From the NCBI GenBank assembly GCA_036852015.1, contig JAANDG010000452.1:57748-121747 (forward strand): a DNA stretch of 64,000 bases, written 5' to 3'. The notes under the pieces are model-generated. The model did not search any database, was not told where the DNA came from, and was given only the letters and a program-made list of their open reading frames with translations. The translations under genes and the position numbers were made by a program. The stretch comes from Pelodera strongyloides. Taxonomy: Eukaryota > Nematoda > Chromadorea > Rhabditida > Rhabditidae. Shown one piece after another: positions 36,301-46,560 of the stretch (its first letter is position 1; every line of letters begins with the position of its first letter).

Positions 36301-37881
36301 CCTAACCGCTTTACGATTTTTATTTTATACCTGGTCGATTAAAGCGAAATACCGGCCGGTTTTTGAAACACATCGAGTGCACCTGCATTCTTATGCCGCA
36401 TATGCAAATGAAAATAAATTATAACAAAAAAACGACTCAATTCGACCCCATTTAGCATAAATGCATAAGAATGCCGCCGTCCACGATGCGTTTCAAAAAC
36501 CGACCCTCATTTCGCTTTAAATGATATACTCTGAAGAATCCATGTGTAATTTATTCAGTGCATTTTGCGAAGAGAAAATTGTTCAACATTACCACTTACT
36601 TCTATTATCTCGTCTATCTCCAGTCTGTGTATGAATTCAATATGCTTTTGTATGTCGGATTCCAACTCATTGAGAATCTAAATATTACAGGTTCCACTCT
36701 GAGCTGCGGGGGTTCTTGTGCGCGGCGATGGCGCGGCGATGGTGCGGAGTTATATAAGTCTACATAATTTCTCAAGCTTTCGAAAATTATTAAACAAAGA
36801 AGCGGAAAAATTTAGCGTGTTTTCTGAGAGGATTGATTTACTAATAAACACTACAGCGAAGGAACTCCATTATTTTACTTTTTTTTCGGAAGGGAATATA
36901 TGATATATGTATTCCGGAAGCTGAAGCACTTACCTCCTTTCGTGTTTTTTCACGCAACTTGTCTGATTCCCTGAGTTGTTCAAAAAGGAAGTCAAGTTTC
37001 TGTCGGTCCTCTTTGCACTTCTATAATCTTATTATATAAAGGAGGAGAGTTTGTCACGGGTTTGTTTTTATGTGCACAACAAAAGCTGTTCATTAATAAA
37101 ATTTCATATTCACAATCGAAAGTGAACATACAAAATCTTTACCGCTGGCTGGACTCGAACCCACAGCAGCACATAATACCTTGATTCACAGTCCAACGCT
37201 CTACCTGTTGAGCTATGCTAGCTTATGATGACCCGCTGCTCTACGAGCACCTTCAGTGGCAAATTTGCATGGTACCATTAGTCTAATGGAGATCTAGACT
37301 CATATTATACGTTTCCCCAATCATAAATGTTTTTGTAGACGTGTGCATGTTTTAAATAGGGTAACAATCGGCCGAAGGCCGATTCCTCCATTCGGAGAAG
37401 AGCCCGTAGGGCTCTTCGAACGGCTGGTATAAAAATATAAATAAAAACAGTTCGCGGCTAAACAGCGTGCTCATTTTTTGTGTGTTGTGCATAACCCTTT
37501 AAAGCGAAATACCGGCCGGTTTTTGAAACACATCGAGTAAACCAGTATTCTTATACGGCTTATGCAAATGAACAATTAGAATAAAAAATCGAGCTAAATT
37601 CGAGCAACTTTACATAAATATATAAGAATTCAGATATGTACGATGCGTTTCAAAAACCGGCCCATGTTTCGATTTAATTTACAATCAGTAGATCTTGTCC
37701 TTGTCATTTCCGATAAGGTAACGATGTAAAAAAAACATGCAATTTGCGAATAATGAGGACGGATTCGTTCGCGAAGTTGCTTCTCAGTTTTGGTCTGAGC
37801 TCGTCTATGTCTATGGGTATGGGGTGTCCTGAGCTTGTTTCTTGAGTTCGACCTTGTTTCTTTAGAGAGTAACAAGCCCAT
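33320..37881 (-). CDS. RING-finger protein 1 (coiled coil, C-terminal RING)
   Basis: Exons seen on minus: 37881-37737, 37020-36934, 36677-36600, 36200-36132, 36006-35941, 35794-35702, 33445-33320. All but the first junction join in phase 0; the exon 1 to 2 join is unresolved. The start MGLLLSKE fits an N-myristoylation signal and follows a TTTCAG site. Exons 2-4 and 6 are charged and helical (KLDFLFEQLRESDKLREK; LNELESDIQ; VELEKLRKRVEQLEAQ). The RING is split by a 2.26-kb intron: KCCICLNRI, then PCSHVCVCVGC and CPLC, a C3HC5-like pattern as in Neuralized- or MIB-type RINGs. An E3 ubiquitin ligase role, perhaps at membranes, is inferred. The paralogue at 39930-43558 has the same layout. It is tail to tail with the channel gene, 70 bases apart; AATAAA lies just past the stop. 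Confidence 0.8.
33545..34273. repeat. TTTAAAGGGAGAGG palindromic element with a nested insertion
   Basis: The left arm TTAAAGGGAGAGGTCCATGA is mirrored at 34250-34273 by TCGTGGGCCTCTCCCTTTAA, and the inner arms pair up to about 33968. A different repeat (about 33970-34240, related to 1150-1600) is inserted in the right arm. Related copies: 40103 and 55573. It lies in the last intron of RING gene 1. Confidence 0.8.
34722..34980. mobile_element. GC-rich MITE-like element
   Basis: A sharply GC-rich block in AT-rich DNA. ACGCCCCTTCT near the left end is mirrored by AGAAGGGGCGC near the right, and the centre is a palindrome (CGCACCCAGCCGCGTAG with its reverse complement). CTGCGCGGCTGG-type motifs recur inside. 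Open frames across it are Ala/Arg/Gly-rich artefacts. It is in the last intron of RING gene 1. Confidence 0.6.
36339..36520. repeat. Inverted-repeat element, AAAGCGAAATACCGGCCGG family, copy 2
   Basis: The left end TTAAAGCGAAATACCGGCCG and a right end GATGCGTTTCAAAAACCG...TTTCGCTTTAA mirror each other. It lies in a RING gene 1 intron. Confidence 0.85.
37030..37432 (-). repeat. tRNA-derived dispersed repeat (SINE-like), copy 2
   Basis: The opposite-strand homologue of 20873-21255, sharing ACCAGCCGTTCGAAGAGCCC, ACCATGCAAATTTGCCACTG, the tRNA-like core and the tail. It sits in intron 1 of RING gene 1 and, as with copy 1, close to a GCGAAATACCGG element. Confidence 0.65.
37142..37222 (-). tRNA. 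tRNA-like core of the repeat (GTG loop)
   Basis: On minus: A-box-like TAGCTCAACAGGTAGAGC, loop CTGTGAA (GTG, His-like), a long variable region, then B-box-like GGGTTCGAGTCC. Acceptor pairing is poor. It differs in the loop from copy 1 (CTG), so the anticodon is not conserved and a working tRNA is unlikely. Confidence 0.35.
37498..37677. repeat. Inverted-repeat element, AAAGCGAAATACCGGCCGG family, copy 3
   Basis: CTTTAAAGCGAAATACCGGC on the left, and CGATGCGTTTCAAAAACCGG...TTTCGATTTAA on the right. It lies in RING gene 1 intron 1. Confidence 0.85.
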
Positions 37882-38310
37882 TCTTGCCTGAAATTAGATC
37901 TTATTATTTATTAATATTACTATTACTATTACTATTAATTACAAAGAAGTGAAAGTGTACATTAAGCGTGAATCTCTAGAGCGAGAACCACAATAAACCA
38001 TGAATTTATAAGCCGTAAAGGATCCATAAAAAGAAATACATCTAAGTCGAGTGGTCTAACGTCTAACCTCAATAAACTATATATATATATAACCTCCTAG
38101 TCTTGTCCAACAAAGTATCGAGTCCCGATTTGTCTGTGTATGTGCTACGCAGTCACAAATCAAAAATAAATACGGCTTGAGAATTGCCGGGTAATATGTA
38201 TTCTAAAAAGTGTGAAAAGTGTCAACTGATGCGAAAGATATAGCTATAGGCTATAAATTTCACGTTAAAAAGAGAGGTACACAACTTGCTCTTCAATGTG
38301 ATACTGTCTG

Positions 38311-39364
38311 CGAGAATGCATGGCGTGATATGAACCTTTTAAATAAAAGGAAGTGCTTTTGAAAATAAAATTGGGAAAGAGTTAGGTATAAAGTGAGTAC
38401 TCTTTGCCAAGGGCGGAATTGATAAGCAAGTTCAATCGGTTAAACGAGGTAATTTCGTGTGCGAGTCAAAAAAACAAACATGTTTTGTTGAACAAATATT
38501 TATAGCTTTAATTAACAAATTGATAAGGTGAAATTAAATTTTTATATTAGGAAAGTTTTTTTCAGTGCCTCATTCCTTCAATTCCTCAATTCTTATCAAG
38601 CAAGCGTCGCGTCGTAATTCGTAATTTCGTTTTCTTTGCTGCTGTATCGGCTGTATGGTATGATGTGTCATGTGCCATCAATTTCACCAAAGGCCCACCA
38701 AAATATGTGCTCCATGTTATTCCCTTTCTTCGAAAGATCATGGTTTAATCATACAATAATCCTGTGCAAAGTTTATCTTCTACTAACGAAATGTAACTAT
38801 CAGAGGACTGCTAACCAGAGTGTAAGCAGAAGAGAGGCGAGAATGCATGGCGTGATATGAACCTTTTAAATAAAAGGAAGTGCTTTTGAAAATAAAATTG
38901 GGAAAGAGTTAGGTATAAAGTGAGTACTCTTTGCCAAGGGCGGAATTGATAAGCAAGTTCAATCGGTTAAACGAGGTAATTTCGTGTGCGAGTCAAAAAA
39001 ACAAACATGTTTTGTTGAACAAATATTTATAGCTTTAATTAACAAATTGATAAGGTGAAATTAAATTTTTATATTAGGAAAGTTTTTTTCAGTGCCTCAT
39101 TCCTTCAATTCCTCAATTCTTATCAAGCAAGCGTCGCGTCGTAATTCGTAATTTCGTTTTCTTTGCTGCTGTATCGGCTGTATGGTATGATGTGTCATGT
39201 GCCATCAATTTCACCAAAGGCCCACCAAAATATGTGCTCCATGTTATTCCCTTTCTTCGAAAGATCATGGTTTAATCATACAATAATCCTGTGCAAAGTT
39301 TATCTTCTACTAACGAAATGTAACTATCAGAGGACTGCTAACCAGAGTGTAAGCAGAAGAGAGG
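38311..39364. repeat. Tandem duplication, two 527-bp units, apparently identical
   Basis: Matching landmarks (GAATGCATGGCGTGATATGA at 38314 and 38841; GCAGAAGAGAGG at 38826 and 39353) give an exact period of 527. I saw no difference between the copies. The unit carries TTTATAGCTTTAATTAACAA and CCTTCAATTCCTCAATTC blocks that recur, diverged, near 45850-46560. Confidence 0.9.
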
Positions 39365-39552
39365 AGCTGTTCTCTTGTTGTTAGTTGAATTCACTATAAA
39401 AAATTCAACCATGGTTCTTCAAAAAAAGAAGAGCGAAACAGAACGCGTGTTTTGCGGGACTGCCCCTTTAACCCTGGAGATTATGCCATTCCCCCTCGGA
39501 GAAAGTTTTGATCTGTTCGCATGTAAATAAAAAATTTCTGTGCGTCGCTAAG

Positions 39553-39872
39553 TAAAGGCGCATTTAAGATGGGAAAAAGTTGAAGAATTCCGGAAAAAGT
39601 TGGTTCAAGTTGGGCGGAAAAACATGCAGAAAAATCAAAATCTACCGTATTGGAATCGTTGTGGGATATTAATTTTAACACTGCCGGATCCAAGGATGGA
39701 TCGCCCTTTCGAAGTTGACACCGACGGTTAGGGCTATATAGCGGAAAAACAGCGCTTTTCCATTACGGTGCATGAACTTTTCCAGTAAGTAAAATTTACT
39801 TTTCCGATGTCCATCTTGAACCAAACTTTTCCGGAATTCTTCAAACTTTTCCCAACTCGAACGCGCCTTTAA
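39553..39872. repeat. Foldback element, AAAGGCGC(A/G)TT ends
   Basis: Left-arm blocks GGGAAAAAGTTGAAGAATTC and CGGAAAAAGTTGG are mirrored by GAATTCTTCAAACTTTTCCC and CCAAACTTTTCCG on the right, ending ACGCGCCTTTAA. Confidence 0.75.
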
Positions 39873-39929
39873 CAACAAATTCAAATTAAAAATGCCTTGC
39901 TTTATTTATTACGACTAGGTTGAGAACAA

Positions 39930-42900
39930 TCAGAGATAAATCTTTGAGTGCCCTGTAATTCTTTCCCTGCACACCGGACACTCCAAAAGTGATGTTGGAG
40001 AGAAGCAGCCTTCACAGACACACACGTGGGAACATGGGGTGAAGAGTATATCAGGCTGGAATTATAAGACTGTTCAATCAATGGTTCAGCTTGATAGATT
40101 ATCTTAAAGGAAGAGGCCCATGAGAAAAAAGCTTTCCTCAATTTATTTGAAAGCTTTAAAATTTCTGCAAGAAGAGTTCAATTATTTCACTAATTTATCC
40201 GTGAATTTGAATTTGTTTCTGTTTCCGAATAACATTCTAGGTGAAAGGAAATGCATTTCTTTGCACCTAAACTACCCAGATTATTCCCTGCAAGTTACAG
40301 TTCGATGGAGCAAAGTTACCGTAGCAGTAACTTCGAAAACACGTTTTTACGGTTTATATCCGTACATTAGCATTCTTTCTCTATAGAATGAAGAACATTC
40401 CTATGATGCCCTATAATTATTGAATCTAATATAAATGTCCTACTAAATTCAAAAATTGAGGTAAACTTTTTCATGGTAATATGTATGCCCATTTTCGATT
40501 TTTTTGAAAATCAAAGTTCAATAGGCGTGACACCCTTTACCATGTGGATTTCGCAATATCGCCGTATGCAATTCGAAAATAAACTTAGTCAAATTTTGCA
40601 GACATTTTGAGTGCTATGTATTAATTTAATGAAATTGGTCCCGGATTTGCATAAGATACATAGGATTTGCATTTTTTCGCAGGAAGTAGCGTTCGCATTT
40701 AAAAGGTATCTTACACATATAAAAGGTATCTTACACATATATAATTCTCATTATGAGATGGTCATAACGTAACTCGCATTCGATTCGGTAAATCATAAGC
40801 ATACTTTTCAGGTACCCGGCGAATTAAACTGCATTCGGCAAAACCAAATAGCTCTTCTAAAGCCAGCTTGAAGAAATTGGAGAAACAAAAATGTTTGTAA
40901 CGTAGAAAATGAGTCAACCTTTTCCTCCAAACATATGCAACATTTGGACGATTGTGATTCAAGCTTCTCCACTCTTTTGCGAAGTTTTTCGCGTTCGGCT
41001 GCCTCGCTTTCCTAAACATTAAGAATTTCATGATATAAAAGAAAATCGATGGAGATTTCAAATATGAACAAGGATTCGCCGTGGCGCATGTTCTAAATTA
41101 ATATCTTATGGAGAATTGTTTCGAGTGGGTCAAATGGAGGCTGCTGATAAAAATCTAACATCAAGAAATGTTCGGAAACATTCATTTGTCCATAGAACTT
41201 CACTTATTCTTTAAGAGAATCCTACGAATTTCTTGTGATTAACTTCGAACTTGCTTGTTGAGACTTATTTCACTACTGCTTTATTATGTTTTATTTATCT
41301 AGTGTATTTTATAAAACAAACTGCACGTTACATTGCTTTCTTTGATTGCTTTGTGCGTGATAAATTATTGAAATAAGTTTACAAACTCACCACGGTTTGC
41401 AGGAGTGGCATGATCTGATTCAGCATGTCGAGTTGTATCCTCAGTTCAACGTCTTCTACTGTTCCATCCTCTTCCTCTCCATCAGAATGTTGTGCGCTTC
41501 CGCTGCCTGATTCATCTTCGTTGTCATCCGATTCGCCACTTTCTCCGTCAGATTCTTGACTTTCTACGTCACGTTCTTCGTCGCTTACGCCAGAGCCTTC
41601 TTCATTTGACATCCCTTCTTCCTCATAACCGTCAGCTTCATATTTTGCTCTACATTCTGCGCATTCACAGCGCGTTGCACTATTTTCTTCATCATTTTGT
41701 TCAGGGACTGCTTCCTAAATAGGCGAAATTCCTGCTTATCATATATAATTAAAAGTTTTCTGCACCATTATGAGACTTGTTCCAATTTTCCGATTTGGTT
41801 TATTTTCGGCGAGTATTTTGCATGGAAACACTGGTGAAAGTCCGCGCCATCGCGGCGCACCCCCATTAGGGAGCGCGGTGGGTGCGTCACAGGTGCACCA
41901 CAGGTGTTGTGAGCGCAACCGCCACGCACCCTAGAGGTGTTTTTGTCCGCGGCGATGGCGTGAAGTTTCCGTTGTAAGCTCTAGACTATCTTCACCTCAT
42001 CTTCGTACTTTGCCCTGCATTCTGCGCACTCGCAGCCCGTTCTGCTATTTTCTTCATCATTTTGAGCAGGGATTACTTCCTAAACGCCAAATTAGTAGGA
42101 CACAAGTTTGAAACATTATTTACTAAAAAGTTTTTTTTGCACCATTGTGAGAAGTTTTCCAAATTTCCGGAAACTTACATGGCTGAACTTCCGCATGCAT
42201 GCATTTTCTTCCCAAACTTATACATTTGAACTTCCATTGAAAAAGTGTATCGAAGAACTGTATACAGCAAAAACGCGATTTTTCTACTTTTTTTTCGACT
42301 ACAAGTTTTTCGTCTACTGACAGCGTGGCGAATTTTACAAAGTATGAAAAATGTATAACCTCTGTTTGCGGTAAACTTTCCACTTTTGGAGGAACAGCAG
42401 GTGTATCTTCATCTTTCTGAAACGAATTATATGCACATGTAACTTTTCTTTAGATTATATACGCATACGCAGGTCATATATGATCTAACACTGATAAAGT
42501 AAATAATATTTGTTCTCGTGTTCATGCGACGATTTTTTTGTTGGAGAGCACATAATTGCGTGGTGTATTGTTCCGATTGTGAGACGGGAATTTATATTGA
42601 TGGTGTATGTAAGCAAAATAAACGCTAGGTTACGGTAGCGAAAACTACTTTTTACTATTGAGACAAGGGGGTATATCGTATATAACTCACAACCATTGTT
42701 GCTTTTCCCGCTTGTTCGATTTGGAATTGTACTTGTTTTCGAATATCTTTTTCCAGCTCATTGAGAAAAACTACTTTTTACTATTGAGACAAGGGGGTAT
42801 ACTAAATTCGTATTGATACTGCTCACAACCATTTCCCCGCTTGTTCGATTATGAATATGAATAACCCGTATTCTCGCGCCACGGGAGAAAAAGCGCTAAT

Positions 42901-43558
42901 TCTGGTGTACTGGTAGGAGGCGCGACGCGTGTCGCGGTTTCCCAATCGGTAGCGGATTGGGAGGGCTGTTACATGCATTAGGCCTACCAGAGGAGATTAC
43001 CACTACCAGAGCCTACCACTGGTAGGCCTCTCCCATTTCCAATCTGGTAAACCTACCAGCGGAGATTGGGAATGGCCTAAAATGCCTTTCCCAAAGGGGC
43101 GCGAGAATACGGGCTAATGTGTCACCGGTGAGCCACTTCGTCTGCCAAAGCTAAGAAACATAATGGTCACGATATTGCGAATTTAATGAAAATAATGTTC
43201 GCATTTAAGCAAAGAGTCGAATATATCCAGAGCGGAGAATGTCGAAGCAAGTACCTCTTTTCGTGCGTTTTCAATATGGGTACCGCTCATTTCGTTCAAA
43301 GTCCTGAGTTGTACGAAAAGTGCATCAAGCCTCTGTCGTTAGTCGTCACGCTTAAAATGAGCAAGGATCGCTCAGATTTCATAAGCTTTGCATACATTGG
43401 TGCCGGCCACGTTCCACCGTATTTTCATGTATTAGGTAAATAATTCAAAATAATTATGTAAAACATGCGATTTGCGAATAATAAGGACGGATCTGTTCCT
43501 GAAGTTGATCCTCTTCGTCTTTGTGATCGTTTGTTTCTTTACAAAGTAGGGCGCCCAT
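39930..43558 (-). CDS. RING-finger protein 2 (paralogue of RING 1), exon model partial
   Basis: Exons seen on minus: 43558-43465 (MGALLCKE..., ending IRPYYSQIA as in paralogue 1), a coiled exon ending about 43246 (LFVQLR...NARKE), an LNELEKDI exon about 42775-42690, 42416-42360, 42079-41996, 41714-41391, 41011-40919, 40055-39930. The last five join in phase 0. The 41714-41391 exon is strongly acidic (EEGSGVSDEERDVESQESDG) and, with 42079-41996, carries a duplicated CECAECRAKYE motif absent from paralogue 1. The RING is KCCICLEEK, PCSHVCVCEGC, ECPVC. The N-terminal Gly2 with Cys6 could be acylated. The coiled exon has a TAA just before its conserved part unless a downstream acceptor (CGACAG) is used, so one exon may be decaying. 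An E3 ligase role is inferred. Confidence 0.72.
40103..40430. repeat. Left part of a TTTAAAGGGAGAGG palindromic element
   Basis: CTTAAAGGAAGAGGCCCATGAGAAAAAAG and the following blocks match the left arm at 33545; the right end is not clear. It lies in the last intron of RING gene 2, the same intron position that carries the 33545 copy in paralogue 1. Confidence 0.6.
41830..41968. repeat. Short GC-rich inverted-repeat element
   Basis: Near the left end GTCCGCGCCATCGCGG and near the right CCGCGGCGATGGCG pair; the interior has GCGCACC/GGTGCG mirror blocks. It lies in a RING gene 2 intron. Confidence 0.5.
42640..42850. repeat. Partial tandem duplication around a RING 2 exon
   Basis: AAAACTACTTTTTACTATTG followed by AGACAAGGGGGTATA occurs at about 42640 and again at about 42770, each followed by CTCACAACCATT and CCCGCTTGTTCGATT. 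The second copy is incomplete, so part of the LNELE exon has been duplicated. Confidence 0.7.
42865..43113. mobile_element. MITE-like element with ACCCGTATTCTCGCGCC termini
   Basis: CCCGTATTCTCGCGCC at the left and GGCGCGAGAATACGGG at the right are perfect inverted repeats about 248 bases apart. The interior has TACCAG/CTGGTA palindromes and no coding capacity. It lies in an intron of RING gene 2. The ends resemble those of the element at 47926-48065. Confidence 0.75.
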
Positions 43559-44436
43559 TTTTATTGAGTCTACCTACAAGTAGAATAACAAGGACTTATT
43601 GATTACATTCAAAGTACATACTAGAAAGGCAACCCTAAGATGGCAATGCGTATAAAAACATCCCATACTGACAAGGGGCCATACTATATGTTTCATATTT
43701 CTAGTAGAATGTGTGTTGAAAATAGTGTTGCACTTCGCAACAATAATACTAGCAAGTTACTCATCAGTTAGCTGCACAATTAAACAATAATATGTGTCAA
43801 ATAAATCCGTGATGGTATGCGGTTTACGTAAGTGATAGAAACACTCTTTTCAAATAAGAATAAATAAATTTCAATGTACGGGGTCAACATGATAAAGATG
43901 AGCGAAATTTATTGTTAGACAATTTCGCTTATTGTCTCATGTCACTGCCATTTCGGAAAGAAAATCAAAAGACAAAGAAACTAACAAATGTTTTATTACA
44001 ATCATTTATGGGTACTTACATGCAGCGTTCTCCAAGCGGCCCCATCATATGTTGATAAGCTATATTTTAACTCTCCTGCTATTTAGCTGCGCCAATATTT
44101 CGTAGCAATTCGCAACATTTTACATCACGCGCATGCTTTTATTATTTTCATATCAGTATTTCATTGCGTTGGGTCTGATAAAACAAAATAACAAATAAAA
44201 TGCTTGATTGACAAGTACTTTAGACGGATAGTTGGCAACGGTAGAAGTGCTCTTCCGTTCTTTGCCAGCTGCAGGGAGCGGACATACATAGTTGTTGCTA
44301 GCTTTTCTAATTGCAGCATACCCAGACTTCAAGCGAATGCTAGCTGAGGGTGTATTCATTTTGATGAAGGTCCTATATTAGACCTCGTTTGTGTTGGGCA
44401 TTTATCATGACAAACACATTTCAAATAGTGGAGATA

Positions 44437-45130
44437 TCTTGCATATAATAAGGGCGGATTTGATCGACGAATTTCTTGTCAGGTCCATGGGGCGAGAAAT
44501 TTTACTACGCTATGGACTAGGAACATATACATGCATCAAAAGCGTTTTACTGGGAAATGGGAACAAAAAAATGTCGGAAAACAATCACTTCACAGAAGAA
44601 CATAAATAACCTTCTGAAGAAAAATGAATACGGATTCTTTGGGAATTCTTTTAAGATAAAAACGAAATCAGATTTTTAGATAAGAGGAGTCTGTTTCTGT
44701 TGTGAAGGTAGAACATCTGGCACAGATAACAAAATTTCCCTAAACGAGAAATCCGCTGGCACTACTTGCCTAAATATTATAAACTGCGTATTTCAAGGTC
44801 TAAACGTATTGAAACTACTACGCTCATGTGTATTATATGCAAATGCTGCGTAGGTAGACCCACGTATAGACTATGAACACTACGCAAGGTATGCCGTCGT
44901 CAAACATATATGTCTCCTATATATCCTGCAATGCAGTGTTGCAGGCCGGCTTACGTATGTACGAACCGCACATGAGGTCACCTAAAAACAACAACTTGTT
45001 TTTAGTGCCCTTAAAACCACAGGCCACAGGCCCAAGTAATAAGTTTTCCCCAATTTTCCTGTGAGAAAACTTCAAGCAAACACGACCGACACAAACATGA
45101 CCACAGTTTTGCATAATGTGCAAAATTGGG
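44437..45130 (-). pseudogene. Decayed RING-finger paralogue fragments
   Basis: Near 45060-45130 (minus) a frame reads ILHIMQNCGHVCVGRVC, matching ILFTPCSHVCVCVGC of the two RING genes; after a frame change it continues WACGLWF, in place of (W/E)C-P-(L/V)-C, with RING cysteines lost. Near 44437-44470 a frame reads DQIRPYYMQDI, matching EQIRPYYSQIA of exon 1. These are best explained as remnants of a third tandem copy, not a functional gene. Confidence 0.4.
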
Positions 45131-45468
45131 GAAGTTATCGCATTACCGACTAAAATACCATTGTTCAGTGCTTGTACTTTCTTGCCTCATAATTATAAGG
45201 GCTTCACAAATATGGTATAGTATTCAGTATTTAGGTATCCCAGAGTATAATAACTTTACACTATCCAAGAAACACAAGACCGTCACTATGTAGATCTTGA
45301 GGGCACAGAATCCGGATCACGTCAGCTCAGAGTATTCGCAATGTTGCAACGTCTTCACATCTGAACACAAATGTATATATGAAGGAGTATAAGTTTTCAT
45401 TTTCTGCGCGACGATGGCGAGGGGATACATATTATAGGTGTAATTTCCCAAGCTTTGGTAGACTGTTG

Positions 45469-45655
45469 ATTTATTTATTAAATAACAACACAGGTCGGTG
45501 CAATTGTGTCACCTGAATGTACATGACATTTTGGGTCAGGCCTTATAGTCAGAAAACAGACACAATGTGTGCATCACAATGAAATGATGAAATGAAAATA
45601 GTATATAACTCGTCATGTTGCCGTTGATTAGCAACAGGTAATTTGATAATAAAAC
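45469..45655 (+). repeat. Dispersed repeat, likely LINE 3' end, copy 1
   Basis: TTTATTTATTAAATAACA, TGTGCATCACAATGAA and TATATAACTCGTCATGTTGCC blocks recur at 52076-52195 and, reversed, at 54070-54190. The ATTT-type run at one end suggests the 3' tail of a non-LTR element read on the opposite strand. Confidence 0.6.
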
Positions 45656-45777
45656 AATGAAAATCTAGCGTATTGTATGCAGGTAATGGCGTCAGGCATT
45701 TGAAGCTTTGCAAATATTTGCCGCGATCGTATGATATGTGGGCGATATTGTACTGTTACCTCAAAAAATGGGCCGCG

Positions 45778-45855
45778 AGTGTGTGTGTGTGTGTGTGTGT
45801 GTGTGATGTGTGTGTGTGTGTGTGTATGTGTGTGTGTGTGTGCGTGCGTGTGTGC
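45778..45855. repeat. GT microsatellite
   Basis: Nearly pure (GT)n with one GAT interruption, in intergenic DNA. Confidence 0.9.
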
Positions 45856-46560
45856 AACCTTTCAATGATAGGAAGGGCTTTTTGAAAATGAAATGGATAA
45901 AGATTTCGGTATAAAATGTGAGCTGACTCTCTCATAATTGGAATTTAAAGGCAAGTTCGGTCGGTTAAAGGAAGCCGTTTCAGCATACGTGAGTCAAGAC
46001 ACAAACTCTTTTTTTTTTGCGAATATTTATAGCTTAATTAATAAATTGAAAACGTAAAATACAATGTTAAAAAGTACTTATAAATGTTTAAAGGAATGCA
46101 GTCACTCCAAATTTGTACTGTTACTTCGAATGTAATTGAATATAGGAAATATTTGAGAAAAATACTCTACCAAAGCCAATTTATTTGCAATCTCACCCAG
46201 GGAGTAAACTACTAGGGAAACGGAGTTACTAGTCTACCGTAGGATTGTGAAACGTATCGTTATACGCATTATATGCAAAAAAATGTTATATTCAGATATT
46301 TTCCTAAATAATTTACAAACCCTTGACTGGGAATTTGTTGTCCCCGTACGTTTCGTAATCACGCGGTAGTCTAGTAACTCCGCCTATCTATTAGTTCACA
46401 CCCTGGGTTAGATTTCGGTTTTAAATAATTTGGTGTTGGTAAAGAATTTTTCTCAATTCTTTCCTATGTTCAATTATACACAAAGAAAAATGATGAATTT
46501 GAAGTGACTGCCTTTGAGTACCACCAAGTACTTATTTCTGTCTTTCATTCATTCCAAGAA
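45850..46560. repeat. Diverged relative of the 527-bp unit, split by a foldback
   Basis: TATTTATAGCTTAATTAATAAATTG and neighbouring blocks parallel 38311-38837. From about 46088 to 46516 a foldback (TTTAAAGGAATGCAGTCACT ... AAGTGACTGCCTTTG) interrupts it, after which a CATTC...ATTCCTCAATT block resumes. Confidence 0.5.

Larger units (their letters stand above)
37882..39929. other. Region between the two RING genes
   Basis: No gene supported. It is occupied mostly by the 527-bp tandem duplication (38311-39364) and a foldback (39553-39872). The identical 70-codon frames in the two duplicate units are a consequence of the duplication. Confidence 0.6.

Noticed and set aside
38636..39384. Two identical roughly 70-codon frames
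   Set aside because: Identity comes from the 527-bp DNA duplication; no domain, and the relative near 46 kb does not preserve the frame.
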